This document shows, in pieces, positions 41,972 to 50,308 of a stretch of DNA of 50,308 nucleotides. A program made the translations under genes and the position numbers. Under the pieces are notes generated by a model that had not been told where the DNA came from, did not search any database, and worked only from the letters and a program-made list of their open reading frames with translations. Within the stretch, counting starts at the first letter, position 1; every line of letters starts with the position of its first letter. Origin of the DNA: Pseudomonas sp. (GTDB lineage: Bacteria; Pseudomonadota; Gammaproteobacteria; Pseudomonadales; Pseudomonadaceae); contig NZ_JASLGE010000011.1 in the NCBI RefSeq assembly GCF_030150285.1, positions 1-50,308 on the forward strand, read 5' to 3'.

Positions 41972-42226
41972 ATGAGTTTCAACCTCGCCAACAAGCCCCT
42001 CGCTGAACGTGCGGCGCTGGAAGACGAAAAGTCCCGTTTATACGAGCTTTGGCAGAGCAATCTGGGCAAGGCCAAGGCCGACGCGACGCGTCTGTTCGGT
42101 GAGCGGGCCAAGCGCAAGGGCAAGTGGGCGCAATGGGTGCGTTCTGAACTGGACGCTCTGTCGCCCCCGGAATACGCCAACATGGTGCGCAGTGAAGTCA
42201 ACCGCCTGATGGCAGCGGCCAAGTAA
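41972..42226 (+). CDS. Conserved small basic protein of unknown function
   Basis: This protein of 84 residues is rich in Lys, Arg and Ala, predicted all-helical and without a signal peptide or membrane segment (ERAALEDEKSRLYELWQSNLGKAKADATRLFGERAKRKGKW). I do not recognise a named domain, though it looks like a small protein shared among Pseudomonas. Convergent with the Gre-family gene. Confidence 0.65.
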   Translation: MSFNLANKPLAERAALEDEKSRLYELWQSNLGKAKADATRLFGERAKRKGKWAQWVRSELDALSPPEYANMVRSEVNRLMAAAK

Positions 42227-42244
42227 TACGGCGGTTGCGGGTGA

Positions 42245-42727
42245 TTACTCACTCTCGCGGACGGTATACGTCTGCGTCGTACCGCTTACGGTGATCTGCA
42301 CGTCGTCATCCGGGTGTTTGCCCAGCAAGGCCGCCCCCAGCGGCGAACGCGGGGTGATGACGGTCAAGGGTTGCCCGTCCACGGTGAGCGTCAGCCCGGC
42401 CGCATCGGGCGCGAGGAACAGCCATCGCACTTGGCCATCTTGCGCCTCAAGGGCAACCAGCGCGCCGACCTGAATACCCAGTGCGGCCTCGAACGGGGCG
42501 AGTGTCATGGCCTGACAGTTTTTGAGCGCCAGGCGAATCTCTTCAACACGTCGGGCTTGGCCAGTGGCCAGGTAAGACGCCTCCAGCCCGAGGGTGTCGT
42601 ACTTGTTCTCGGCGATGTTCTCTTCGTGAGTGGCCGCTTCATAGGCGGTTTGCGCGGCGCGCTGCAGCACATCGAGATCGGTGGCGAGCTTTTCCAGCAT
42701 CATCAGGTGCACGGCGGATTTGTTCAT
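42245..42727 (-). CDS. GreA/GreB-family transcription factor
   Basis: This 160-residue protein has an N-terminal coiled coil (about 5-75) with acidic residues at its tip (HEENIAENKYDT) and a C-terminal GreA/GreB FKBP-like domain (PRSPLGAALLGKHPDDDVQITVSG). It is likely a secondary-channel factor acting on RNA polymerase. It is shorter and more divergent than the principal GreA and GreB, so transcript cleavage activity is uncertain. Confidence 0.82.
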   Translation of the reverse strand: MNKSAVHLMMLEKLATDLDVLQRAAQTAYEAATHEENIAENKYDTLGLEASYLATGQARRVEEIRLALKNCQAMTLAPFEAALGIQVGALVALEAQDGQVRWLFLAPDAAGLTLTVDGQPLTVITPRSPLGAALLGKHPDDDVQITVSGTTQTYTVRESE

Positions 42728-42858
42728 GGGGCGCAGGTTTCAATGTGGACAAGGCAGGCAGCGATTGTCGCACGAGTCGCGGCCAGATTAATCGCTACCC
42801 CGCCTTCTGCCCGCGCGGATTAACACGGACAATCCATTCTTTGAACGTAGGAGACGGC

Positions 42859-43992
42859 ATGAAAGCCTCCTGGGATATTTTTTGCAGCGTGGTCGACAAC
42901 TACGGTGATATCGGCGTGACTTGGCGCCTGGCCCGCCAGTTGGCGGCAGAGCATGAGGTGGCCGTGCGGTTGTGGGTCGATGACCTGCAGGCCTTTGTGC
43001 CGTTGTGCCCAGAGGCAGATGCCGGTGCTGCGCAACAAATGCAGCAAGGCGTGCAGGTACGCCAATGGCCTCAAGCCTGGCAGGCCGTTGACGTGCCGCA
43101 AGTGGTGATTGAGGCTTTCGGCTGCACCTTGCCCGAGGCGTATGTGCAGGCGCTGAAAACGCGGGAACAGCCGGCCCTGTGGATCAACCTGGAGTACCTG
43201 AGCGCCGAAGATTGGGTCAGCGGCTGTCATGGTTTGTCGTCCCTTCGCAGCGACGGTTTGAAACGCACGTTTTTCTTTCCCGGATTTGAAGCGGGTACTG
43301 GCGGGTTGCTGAGGGAGGCAGATTTGCTGGCCCGCCGTCAGGCGTTTCAACACAACCCAGAGGCCCGGCAAGCCTTTTTAAACGGTTTGGGGGTTTACCC
43401 GGCCAGTGATGCCCGCCTTGTGTCACTGTTTGCCTATGAAAATGCCGGGCTCGAAAGCTGGCTTCAGGCAATGGCTTCAGGCAGCCAACCGACCCACCTG
43501 CTGGTGCCGCAAGGGCGGATCATGGCTGATTTGCTGCGCGGGTTGGGCCTTGATGAACTGCCTGTAGGCGCAGTCGAACAGCGGGGCGCGCTGACGGTGC
43601 AGGTACTGCCGTTCGTCCGGCAGCAGGACTATGACCGCCTGTTGTGGAGCTGTGATTTCAATGCGGTTCGCGGTGAAGATTCGTTTGTCAGGGCGCAATG
43701 GGCGGGGCGGCCGCTGTTGTGGCACATCTATGAACAGGAAGAGGACGCCCATTGGGTCAAGCTCAATGCGTTCCTGACGCTCTATGTCAACAACCTGTCG
43801 CCCGCGGCGGCTCAAGCGTTGACCGGGTTGTGGCACGCCTGGAATGCTGGCACCGACATGGCTTCACCCTGGCATAACGTGATGGAGCACTGGCCCGAGA
43901 TCGCCGCGCATGCTGAACGCTGGTGTCTGGAGCAAGCCTCCCAGGCCGATCTTGCGCAAGCGCTAGTACTGTTTTATAGAAATTGGATATGA
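42859..43992 (+). CDS. earP: EF-P arginine rhamnosyltransferase EarP
   Basis: This 377-residue GT-B-fold glycosyltransferase transfers rhamnose from dTDP-rhamnose to arginine 32 of elongation factor P. The N-terminal motif with D13 and D17 (VVDNYGDIGVTW) holds the known catalytic aspartates. It lies directly before efp, as in other pseudomonads. TAGGAG precedes the ATG at 42859; the longer upstream frame is unsupported. Confidence 0.96.
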   Translation: MKASWDIFCSVVDNYGDIGVTWRLARQLAAEHEVAVRLWVDDLQAFVPLCPEADAGAAQQMQQGVQVRQWPQAWQAVDVPQVVIEAFGCTLPEAYVQALKTREQPALWINLEYLSAEDWVSGCHGLSSLRSDGLKRTFFFPGFEAGTGGLLREADLLARRQAFQHNPEARQAFLNGLGVYPASDARLVSLFAYENAGLESWLQAMASGSQPTHLLVPQGRIMADLLRGLGLDELPVGAVEQRGALTVQVLPFVRQQDYDRLLWSCDFNAVRGEDSFVRAQWAGRPLLWHIYEQEEDAHWVKLNAFLTLYVNNLSPAAAQALTGLWHAWNAGTDMASPWHNVMEHWPEIAAHAERWCLEQASQADLAQALVLFYRNWI

Positions 43993-44041
43993 TACGCGGC
44001 CTAGATTTTTGTAAATCTCAATCCAAATTCGGATACTCGTA

Positions 44042-44611
44042 ATGAAAACTGGTAAAGAGCTTAAACCCGGTACAGTGATTCGTATCGACAATGACCCTTG
44101 GCTGGTTCAGAAAGCTGAGTTCACCAAGTCTGGTCGTAACAGCGCAATCATGAAGACCAAACTGAAGAACCTGCTGACGGGTTACAAGACTGAAACCGTA
44201 TACAGCGCTGACGACAAGCTGGATGACGTGATCCTGGATCGCAAAGAAGCGACCCTGTCCTTCATCAGCGGCGACACCTACACGTTCATGGACACCACTG
44301 ACTACACCATGTACGAGCTGAACGCTGAAGACATCGAAGCCGTTCTGCCTTTCGTTGAAGAAGGCATGACCGACGTGTGCGAAGCCGTGTTCTTCGAAGA
44401 GCGCCTGGTGTCCGTAGAGCTGCCGACCACGATCGTGCGTCAGGTTGACTACACCGAAGGTTCCGCTCGCGGCGACACTTCGGGCAAAGTGATGAAGCCT
44501 GCCAAGTTGAAAAACGGCACCGAGCTGAGCGTTGCTGACTTCATCGAAATCGGCGACATGATCGAGATCGATACCCGTGAAGGTGGCTCCTACAAGGGCC
44601 GCGCGAAGTAA
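44042..44611 (+). CDS. efp: Elongation factor P
   Basis: This 189-residue protein of three beta domains has R32 (KSGRNSAI) as the rhamnosylation site, typical of the EarP-dependent branch. It relieves ribosome stalling at polyproline stretches. A TATGAT -10-like box overlaps the earP stop codon at 43988-43993, suggesting an own promoter besides read-through. A clear terminator follows. Confidence 0.97.
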   Translation: MKTGKELKPGTVIRIDNDPWLVQKAEFTKSGRNSAIMKTKLKNLLTGYKTETVYSADDKLDDVILDRKEATLSFISGDTYTFMDTTDYTMYELNAEDIEAVLPFVEEGMTDVCEAVFFEERLVSVELPTTIVRQVDYTEGSARGDTSGKVMKPAKLKNGTELSVADFIEIGDMIEIDTREGGSYKGRAK

Positions 44612-44640
44612 TCCACTTCGCGTTAACCGCACGACGAAAG

Positions 44641-44667
44641 CCCGGCCTTTATGGTCGGGTTTTTTTT
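44641..44667 (+). terminator. Intrinsic terminator of efp
   Basis: A seven-pair stem (CCCGGCC with GGTCGGG, one G-U) closes a 5-base loop and is followed by eight T residues on the plus strand. Confidence 0.88.
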
Positions 44668-44746
44668 AGCCTCCAAAAGGCCCGGTTTAGAGCTTTGCCG
44701 AAGGTTACGGACTGGTTAGCATGGGCGCTTACTGTGAGGGGGCTTC

Positions 44747-45499
44747 ATGCTGATCGATTATGCGATGTACGCCGCGCTGGGCGTCGCGTTGGGGGCGCTG
44801 GGCGGCCTGTTCGGAATTGGCGGCGGGCTGATTGCCATTCCGGTGTTGGGGTTATGGTTCGGTCTGGACCAGCAGATAGCACAAGGCACCGCGTTGGTGA
44901 TGGCTGTTCCTAATGTCTTATTGGCGCTGTATCGCTATCACCAGCGCAATCATATCGAGCTGCGCCAGGCCGCACCCTTGGTATTGATGAGCTTTTGCTT
45001 CGCCTGGCTGGGCGCAATGCTCGCGGTGGGGGTGGATGCGCAACTGATTCGTTGGGGGTTTATCGCTTTCTTGCTGGTGATTACGCTTTACAACCTGGTC
45101 AAGTTGTACCGTTCGCCGCCGCAGCCGGTGGCCGGGTCACGTTTTGGCTGGCCTTGGTACGGCGCGCTGGGCGCTGTTGCGGGCACCACCGGAGGCTTGT
45201 TTGGGGTGGGCGGCGCTGTGGTGGCGGCCCCCGTGCTGACCAGCGTGTTCGGTACCACGCAAGTGGTGGCGCAAGGTTTGTCCCTGGCCCTGGCGGCCCC
45301 GAGCACCGCCGTCACCTTGCTGACGTACGCGGTGCATGACGAGGTTAACTGGGTCATGGGGGTGCCCATGGCCATGGGTGGCCTGTTGAGCATCAGTTGG
45401 GGCGTCAAGGTGGCCCACGCCATGCCCGAGCGCCTGTTGCGCGGGCTGTATTGCGCCTTTCTGCTGATGTGCGCAGGGTTGCTGGCCATCAAAGCTTGA
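44747..45499 (+). CDS. TSUP-family (TauE/SafE) membrane transporter
   Basis: This 250-residue protein has eight predicted membrane segments and two repeats each starting with the glycine-rich GGLFGIGGGLIAIPVL or GGLFGVGGAVVAAPVL motif, diagnostic of TauE/SafE permeases. They export or import sulfite, sulfoacetate or other organosulfur anions. It converges with the LysR gene, and their 3' ends overlap by 11 bases. Confidence 0.88.
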   Translation: MLIDYAMYAALGVALGALGGLFGIGGGLIAIPVLGLWFGLDQQIAQGTALVMAVPNVLLALYRYHQRNHIELRQAAPLVLMSFCFAWLGAMLAVGVDAQLIRWGFIAFLLVITLYNLVKLYRSPPQPVAGSRFGWPWYGALGAVAGTTGGLFGVGGAVVAAPVLTSVFGTTQVVAQGLSLALAAPSTAVTLLTYAVHDEVNWVMGVPMAMGGLLSISWGVKVAHAMPERLLRGLYCAFLLMCAGLLAIKA

Positions 45500-46346
45500 A
45501 GCCTTCGACGATGTAGTCGGCAAAGCATTCGATGATGGGCGAGGATGTGCTGTCAGGTTTGCGCAGCAACACGATGCTGGCGACGGGCAGCAATGGCAGG
45601 TTTTCAGCTTCGCCGACGATCCTCAAACCCGGTGTGAGCAAGCTCTGAAACTGGGCGGTGATGGCCAGCCCGGTGCTGACCACGGCATTGATCGCGGCCA
45701 GGCTGGCGCTGGTGTAGGCCACCCGGTATTCGCGCGGGTGCATGTCCAGGGCATTGCAGGCCCAGGTTCGACAAAAACAGTCGGTGTTGAACATCGCCAG
45801 CGGCACGGGCGTTTTTTCGTGGGGCGAGAAGCCTTGGGCGACCATCCACACGAAACGTTCCTGGCGCAGGAGTTGGCCTTTTTCCGCACCGGGTTCGCGG
45901 GTCACGATGGTCAAATCCAAATCATTGCGCTGCAGCAACTGGGCGGACGATTCGCAATGCACCTCCACATTGATCAGCGGGTAGTCTTGGGCGAAGCGCG
46001 ACAGCACGCCGGGCAGAAAACGCATGACGTAATCGTCCGGCGAGCCGATGCGCACCGTGCCCACCATCTGTGGCTGACGCAAGGTGTTCAGCACTTCACC
46101 GTGCAATTTGAGGATGCGCCGCGCGTAACCCAGCAACACTGCGCCTTCGGGAGTCAAGCTGACGGTGCGCCCGTCGCGTTGGAACAGCGAGCAGTGCAGC
46201 ACATCCTCTTCCAGCCGCTTCATCTGCATGCTGACCGCTGACTGCGTGCGGTTGACGGCGTCAGCGGCTCGGGTAAACCCGCCATGGTCGGCAATCGCGA
46301 CGAAGGTGCGCAGCAGGTCGGTATCGATGCTGGGAAACTCGGCCAT
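45489..46346 (-). CDS. LysR-family transcriptional regulator (LrhA-like)
   Basis: This 285-residue protein has the LysR winged helix (DTDLLRTFVAIADHGGFTRAADAVNRTQSAVSMQMKRLEEDV) and an effector domain. The VNRTQSAVSMQ recognition helix resembles the LrhA/HexA branch, regulators of motility, virulence and surface factors. It diverges from a DUF1127 gene, a likely target, with only about 100 bases between them. Confidence 0.86.
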   Translation of the reverse strand: MAEFPSIDTDLLRTFVAIADHGGFTRAADAVNRTQSAVSMQMKRLEEDVLHCSLFQRDGRTVSLTPEGAVLLGYARRILKLHGEVLNTLRQPQMVGTVRIGSPDDYVMRFLPGVLSRFAQDYPLINVEVHCESSAQLLQRNDLDLTIVTREPGAEKGQLLRQERFVWMVAQGFSPHEKTPVPLAMFNTDCFCRTWACNALDMHPREYRVAYTSASLAAINAVVSTGLAITAQFQSLLTPGLRIVGEAENLPLLPVASIVLLRKPDSTSSPIIECFADYIVEGFKL

Positions 46347-46442
46347 TCATCAATCTCTGAGATGTATTGCATAAGAAACATTCGTTGGATTGATCATATG
46401 CCCGCGCAGACACTTGAGCCATCCCACAGGAGGTATCAGGTG

Positions 46443-46628
46443 ATGAAAGGTCATAAGGCTTGGGTTGTCCGGGCGTACCGTCGGTTTGCGCGCTGGTATC
46501 AGTTGTCTCGGGAGCGGGCGTTTTTGCGGCGGATCAATGATGAGACGCTCAAGGATTTGGGGTTGAGCAGGGCGGATATCTACACCGAGAGTCATCGTGC
46601 TTTTTGGGAGGACCCGCCGAACCCATAA
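46443..46628 (+). CDS. DUF1127 small arginine-rich protein
   Basis: This protein of 61 residues carries the DUF1127 core FARWYQLSRERAFLRRINDETLKDLGLSRADI. Small DUF1127 proteins in other bacteria act in RNA, phosphate or stress regulation, with several roles reported. AGGAGG lies 9 bases before the ATG at 46443. It diverges from the LysR gene. Confidence 0.85.
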   Translation: MKGHKAWVVRAYRRFARWYQLSRERAFLRRINDETLKDLGLSRADIYTESHRAFWEDPPNP

Positions 46629-46680
46629 CCCCTGCAGGAGCAGCCGCCCCGTCAGGTCTGTACAATCAAAAGCATGCTCT

Positions 46681-46747
46681 GTAGGAGCGAGCTTGCTCGC
46701 GATCTTTTGATCTTTAAAAGCAAAGATCGCGAGCAAGCTCCTGCCGG
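46681..46747. repeat. REP-type palindrome, third locus
   Basis: It has the same GTAGGAGCGAGCTTGCTCGCGATC left arm as the pair at 17101-17290, with a different loop and a right arm GATCGCGAGCAAGCTC. It sits between the DUF1127 and DAHP synthase genes. Confidence 0.82.
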
Positions 46748-46883
46748 ATTTGCCACAAGAGGTACCGCCTTGTCTTCGCCTATCCATTGTTGCGGTCACG
46801 GCCACTTAAGGTTCCGGTCTTACGCCGTGCCACTGCGCAAAACCGGTGTGGGCCCCGCGTTAGATCAAATGCACGCAGGTGTT

Positions 46884-46910
46884 CCCGCCGACTGAAGGGG
46901 GCGGTTTTTT
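46884..46910 (+). terminator. Possible terminator facing the DAHP synthase gene end
   Basis: A short CCGCC/GGCGG stem is followed by TTTTTT on the plus strand. It would end plus-strand transcripts just before the stop codon of the minus-strand DAHP synthase gene. Confidence 0.45.
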
Positions 46911-46912
46911 AT

Positions 46913-48259
46913 TCAGCGCTTGACCTGCTTGAGGGTCTCGGCAATCAGGAACGCCAACTCCAGCGACTGGTCGGCGTTCATGCGCGGGTCGCAGTGCGTG
47001 TGGTAGCGGTCTGACAGGCCGTCTTCGGTGATCGGGTTGGCACCGCCAATGCACTCGGTGACGTTCTGCCCCGTCATTTCGATGTGAATCCCGCCAGCAT
47101 AACTGCCTTCCGCTTCATGCACCTGGAAGAACTGTTTCACTTCACCCAGGATTTGCGCGAAGTCACGGGTTTTGTAGCCGCTGCTCGCTTTGATGGTGTT
47201 GGCGTGCATCGGGTCGCAGCTCCACAGGACCTTCTTGCCTTCGCCCTCAACGGCGCGGATCAAGCTCGGCAGGTGGTCACCGACCTTGTTCGCGCCCATG
47301 CGCACGATCAGGTTGAGACGGCCAGGATCGTTGTCCGGGTTGAGGATGTCGATCAGGCGGATCAACTCCTCGGTGTTCATCGTAGGCCCCACTTTCACCC
47401 CGATGGGGTTGTTCACGCCGCGCAGGAATTCGACGTGCGCACCCTCGAGCTGGCGGGTGCGGTCACCGATCCACAGCATGTGCGCCGAGCAATCGTAGTA
47501 ATCGTTGGTCAGGCTGTCACGGCGCACAAAGGCTTCTTCGTAGTTCAGCAACAGGGCTTCGTGGGCGGTGAAGAAGCTGGTCTCACGCAGTTGTGGCGAG
47601 GTGTCCATGCCGCAGGCGCGCATAAACGCCAGGGTTTCATCAATGCGGTTGGCCAGTTGGCTGTACTTTTCGGCCAGCGCCGAGTTGGCGATAAAGTCCA
47701 GGTTCCACTGGTGTACCTGATGCAGGTCGGCAAAACCGCCCTGGGCAAAGGCACGCAGCAGGTTCAGGGTGGCGGTGGACTGGTGATAGGACTGCAGCAG
47801 GCGTTCCGGGTCGGGCACGCGGCTTTGCATGTCAAAGCCGATACCGTTCACGATGTCACCGCGATAAGCCGGCAATGTTACGCCGTTAATGGTTTCGTCA
47901 TTGGCTGAACGCGGCTTGGCGAATTGCCCGGCCATGCGCCCGACCTTGACCACCGGGCAGCCTGCCGCAAAGGTCATGACAATGGCCATTTGCAGTAGCA
48001 CCTTGAAGGTGTCACGAATCTTGGCAGCTGAGAACTCAGCGAAGCTTTCAGCGCAATCGCCCCCTTGCAACAAAAACGCGCGGCCCTGGGTGACTTCGGC
48101 AAACTGGCGGCGCAATTCCCGGGCTTCTCCGGCAAACACCAGGGGAGGGTAGCTGGCCAGGCTTTGCTCGACGCGCAGTAAATGCGCGGCGTCAGGGTAG
48201 TGGGGTTGTTGCTGGATCGGCAGGGCGCGCCAGCTGTCAGGGCTCCAGGGTTGGCTCAT
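46913..48259 (-). CDS. Class II 3-deoxy-7-phosphoheptulonate (DAHP) synthase
   Basis: This 448-residue plant-type (AroA-II) enzyme condenses phosphoenolpyruvate and erythrose 4-phosphate in the first shikimate-pathway step. Recognisable blocks are FLLQGGDCAESFAEF, VKVGRMAGQFAKPRS, CDPMHANT and the C-terminal GGANPITEDGLSDRYHTHCDPRMNADQSLELAF. The ATG at 48259 (MSQPWSPDSW) matches the usual length; the upstream frame is extra. It is a core or phenazine-type paralogue; no phenazine genes are near, favouring the housekeeping form. Confidence 0.93.
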   Translation of the reverse strand: MSQPWSPDSWRALPIQQQPHYPDAAHLLRVEQSLASYPPLVFAGEARELRRQFAEVTQGRAFLLQGGDCAESFAEFSAAKIRDTFKVLLQMAIVMTFAAGCPVVKVGRMAGQFAKPRSANDETINGVTLPAYRGDIVNGIGFDMQSRVPDPERLLQSYHQSTATLNLLRAFAQGGFADLHQVHQWNLDFIANSALAEKYSQLANRIDETLAFMRACGMDTSPQLRETSFFTAHEALLLNYEEAFVRRDSLTNDYYDCSAHMLWIGDRTRQLEGAHVEFLRGVNNPIGVKVGPTMNTEELIRLIDILNPDNDPGRLNLIVRMGANKVGDHLPSLIRAVEGEGKKVLWSCDPMHANTIKASSGYKTRDFAQILGEVKQFFQVHEAEGSYAGGIHIEMTGQNVTECIGGANPITEDGLSDRYHTHCDPRMNADQSLELAFLIAETLKQVKR

Positions 48260-48416
48260 GGCAGACTCGAGTGTCAAAAAGGGGTGGCGCATGTTAGCAG
48301 TAATTAGTACGTGACCTGCTGCGTTGCAATGGCCGACAATCGCCGCTTTCTGCTCGGTGCCGAGTGGTAATTGTTAACGTGACGCCCGGGATGCCGGGGC
48401 GCGGCAAGGAGAGGAA

Positions 48417-49172
48417 ATGTCAGAGGAGCGCGTTGAGCGCCTGCTCGCTGAAGTCCATGACGACTTCGGCATGATTCGGGTATTGGAAGTGGAGGATTAC
48501 CGCTTCCTCGAATTTGGCGACGCGATCGAGCAAAGCTGCGTCTTCACGGCGGATCCCAGCTGGCTGGAGTATGACTACACCCGCGCCATGCTGATTGGTG
48601 CCTTGTGCCATGAAGCCCCCGAAAGCGCCCTGTTTCTTGGGCTGGGTGCCGGAACGCTGACGCAGGCTTGCCTCAAATTCTTGCCACTGGAGGATGTTGA
48701 AGCCATTGAGCTGCGCCCCGACGTGCCGCGTCTGGCCATTGAGTACCTGGGGCTGGATGATGATCCGCGGCTGTACATTCGTATCGGCGATGCCGTTGAA
48801 CTACTGGACAGTGCAGAGCCTGCGGACCTGATTTTTGTTGACCTTTATAACGACCTGGGGCCCGCGGCCGGCCACCTGGCCTGGAAATTCCTTGAGAACT
48901 GCCAGAAAAAACTGACCCCCAACGGCTGGCTGGTGATTAACCAGTGGGCCACCGACGACGGTAAGCCACTGGGCGCGGCCTTGTTGCGCGGGCTGTACCA
49001 TCGCCATTATTGGGAACTGCCCGTCAAGGAAGGTAACGTCATCCTGTTGGTACCCGCAGACCTGGACCAAACCCTGGATCATGGCGCGCTGATGGCGAGG
49101 GCGCAGGCGCTCGCCCCTCGTTTGGGCTACTCGCTGGAGTCGTTGATCAAGGTCATTCGCCCGGCGACCTGA
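48417..49172 (+). CDS. Spermidine-synthase-like (SpeE-fold) methyltransferase-superfamily protein
   Basis: This 251-residue Rossmann-fold protein has a glycine-rich motif ALFLGLGAGTLTQACL (about 71-86), acidic EAIELRPDV, and ADLIFVDLYND corresponding to the aspartate-containing substrate loop. The full set of polyamine-binding residues is not evident, so it may be a fused or divergent spermidine-synthase-like protein of unknown substrate. AGGAGAGG lies before the ATG. Divergent from the DAHP synthase gene. Confidence 0.78.
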   Translation: MSEERVERLLAEVHDDFGMIRVLEVEDYRFLEFGDAIEQSCVFTADPSWLEYDYTRAMLIGALCHEAPESALFLGLGAGTLTQACLKFLPLEDVEAIELRPDVPRLAIEYLGLDDDPRLYIRIGDAVELLDSAEPADLIFVDLYNDLGPAAGHLAWKFLENCQKKLTPNGWLVINQWATDDGKPLGAALLRGLYHRHYWELPVKEGNVILLVPADLDQTLDHGALMARAQALAPRLGYSLESLIKVIRPAT

Positions 49173-49543
49173 CAGGCGAAGGTTAATCGTTTCAGCCTCT
49201 GTTTTTACGGCCCGAAGCTGAAACGATTTATTTTGTGTTGAAAAAAAGCCTAAAAGCCCGGTCTACAGAGGGTTACAAACGATTGTGCGCTAAAAAAGCG
49301 CTTCTTTCTTTTGAGAAATCCGGTATAGTGCGCGCCGGCCTTTAGCCGGGCCACGTTTAGGTGTCGCATTTCCCGAAGCATGCTTCGGCTGCGCGTCCGT
49401 TTCGCGGACAACCCTGAACGCTCCATTCATTTAACGTTTTCGCAAATCCCCGCCGACAAAGCAGCCAGGGCGACTCTTGAGTCTTACACGGCATGCGCAG
49501 CTTTGGAGCATGGGTCTTTGCGGATGCACTTAGAGGCAGACCC
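49173..49543 (+). promoter_or_regulatory. Long leader of the DEAD-box helicase gene with start-codon hairpin
   Basis: The region has a TATAGT -10-like box at about 49323-49328, a 16-base palindrome CCGAAGCATGCTTCGG at 49373-49388, and a 9-pair hairpin of CATGGGTCT (49509-49517) with AGACCCATG (49538-49546). That hairpin includes the helicase start codon, while the AGAGG ribosome site lies in its 20-base loop. A seven-codon reading frame (ATG at 49524) ends in a TGA overlapping the helicase ATG. The long leader suggests post-transcriptional, possibly cold-dependent, control. Confidence 0.55.
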
Positions 49544-50308
49544 ATGACCCAGGAAACCGGCGGCTTCGCCGCTTTTAATCTTAACCCGAACATTCTTTCT
49601 GCCGTCATCGCGACGGGCTACGAAGAACCTTCGGCGATTCAGCAGCAATCGATCCCGATCATCATGGCCGGCCACGACATGATTGGTCAGGCACAAACCG
49701 GTACGGGTAAAACCGCCGCGTTTGCCTTGCCGATCCTGCATCGCATCGATCCTGCTAAGCGCGAGCCGCAAGCCCTGATCCTGGCGCCAACCCGTGAGTT
49801 GGCGCTGCAAGTAGCAACCGCTTTCGAAACCTACGCCAAGCAAATGCCGGGCGTGACTGTTGTAGCCGTTTACGGCGGCGCCCCAATGGGCCCACAACTG
49901 AAAGCAATCCGTAATGGCGCACAGATCGTTGTCGCCACGCCGGGCCGTCTGTGCGACCACCTGCGTCGTGACGAAAAAGTACTGGCGACCGTGAACCACC
50001 TGGTTCTCGACGAAGCTGACGAAATGCTCAAGCTGGGCTTCATGGATGACCTTGAAGTGATCTTCAAGGCTTTGCCTGCTACCCGTCAGACCGTATTGTT
50101 CTCGGCTACCCTGCCGCAGTCGATCCGTGCCATTGCCGAGCGTCATCTGCGTGATCCGCAGCACGTGAAAATCCAGACCAAGACTCAGACCGTTACCGCG
50201 ATCGAACAGGCTCACCTGTTGGTTCACGCTGACCAGAAGACCTCGGCTGTATTGAGCCTGCTGGAAGTTGAAGACTTCGACGCGCTGATCATGTTCGTGC
50301 GTACCAAG
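49544..50308 (+). CDS. deaD: DEAD-box ATP-dependent RNA helicase, DeaD/CsdA-like (3' end outside window)
   Basis: The first 255 residues are visible and run off the right edge. Present are the Q motif (GYEEPSAIQQQSIP), motif I (AQTGTGKT), PTRELALQ, TPGRL, motif II DEAD and motif III SAT, i.e. the complete first RecA domain and the start of the second. CsdA/DeaD unwinds structured RNA in ribosome assembly and mRNA decay, chiefly in the cold. The ATG at 49544 follows AGAGG by 7 bases; its hairpin is described in the leader entry. Confidence 0.93.
   Translation, partial: MTQETGGFAAFNLNPNILSAVIATGYEEPSAIQQQSIPIIMAGHDMIGQAQTGTGKTAAFALPILHRIDPAKREPQALILAPTRELALQVATAFETYAKQMPGVTVVAVYGGAPMGPQLKAIRNGAQIVVATPGRLCDHLRRDEKVLATVNHLVLDEADEMLKLGFMDDLEVIFKALPATRQTVLFSATLPQSIRAIAERHLRDPQHVKIQTKTQTVTAIEQAHLLVHADQKTSAVLSLLEVEDFDALIMFVRTK

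Noticed and set aside
46913..48259. Phenazine-type DAHP synthase (PhzC)
   Set aside because: No phenazine genes lie beside it and its length and ends fit the housekeeping class II enzyme of Pseudomonas.

Overview
The window reads as a chromosome segment of a fluorescent-type Pseudomonas. Supporting signs are moderately high GC, an earP-efp pair with the rhamnosylatable arginine 32 of EF-P, a class II DAHP synthase, OprD-family porins, a FecI/FecR/TonB-receptor cassette, DUF6388, DUF883 and DUF1127 small proteins, and REP-type palindromes typical of the genus. No RNA genes, CRISPR arrays, transposases or integrases are visible.

Layout. (1) 1-945: the N-terminal part of a phospholipase D of the type VI effector type, cut by the window edge, with a gene-poor stretch behind it. 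(2) 1623-6042, minus strand: a three-subunit HcnABC-like amine or amino-acid dehydrogenase, a DapA-superfamily lyase and an XRE-cupin regulator. Divergent to it, 6286-10479 carries a DUF3311/sodium symporter pair, a VOC protein, a RidA-fold protein and an OprD porin. (3) 10538-17051: an XylS/AraC-type regulator, a general porin, an NCS1 permease, a cyclase-family (isatin hydrolase/kynurenine formamidase fold) hydrolase and an FAD oxidoreductase. (4) 17375-30554: a second XylS/AraC-type regulator with a VOC gene, facing a tight plus-strand run of IorA-like and IorB-like 2-oxoacid oxidoreductase subunits, aryl-CoA thioesterase, aryl-CoA hydroxylase/OYE fusion, gentisate-dioxygenase-like cupin, FAH hydrolase, nitrilase-superfamily hydrolase and maleate isomerase, then a MarR gene. 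(5) 30576-34794: flavin reductase, LysR regulator, amino acid permease and PhyH dioxygenase. (6) 34916 to the end: iron-uptake cassette, then ordinary core genes (EarP, EF-P, DAHP synthase, DEAD-box helicase).

The most interesting content is block 4, possibly with the cyclase of block 3. The gene order matches a reaction sequence I infer but cannot prove: isatin -> isatinate (cyclase-family hydrolase) -> anthraniloyl-CoA + CO2 (IorAB-like, which would explain why no CoA ligase is present) -> 5-hydroxyanthraniloyl-CoA -> 5-hydroxyanthranilate (thioesterase) -> maleamylpyruvate (gentisate-type ring cleavage beside the amino group gives an amide) -> pyruvate + maleamate (FAH) -> maleate + ammonia (C-N hydrolase) -> fumarate (maleate isomerase). 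A hydroxy analogue running through salicyloyl-CoA and gentisate is the main alternative; it would leave the C-N hydrolase unexplained.

Regulatory structure visible by eye includes paired ATGAWTATTCAT palindromes between the AraC and IorA-like genes, a GACTGCAC inverted repeat between the XRE gene and the symporter operon, AAN-repeat (Crc/Hfq-type) motifs in front of three transport genes, and a hairpin that buries the start codon of the cold-shock-type helicase at the right edge.
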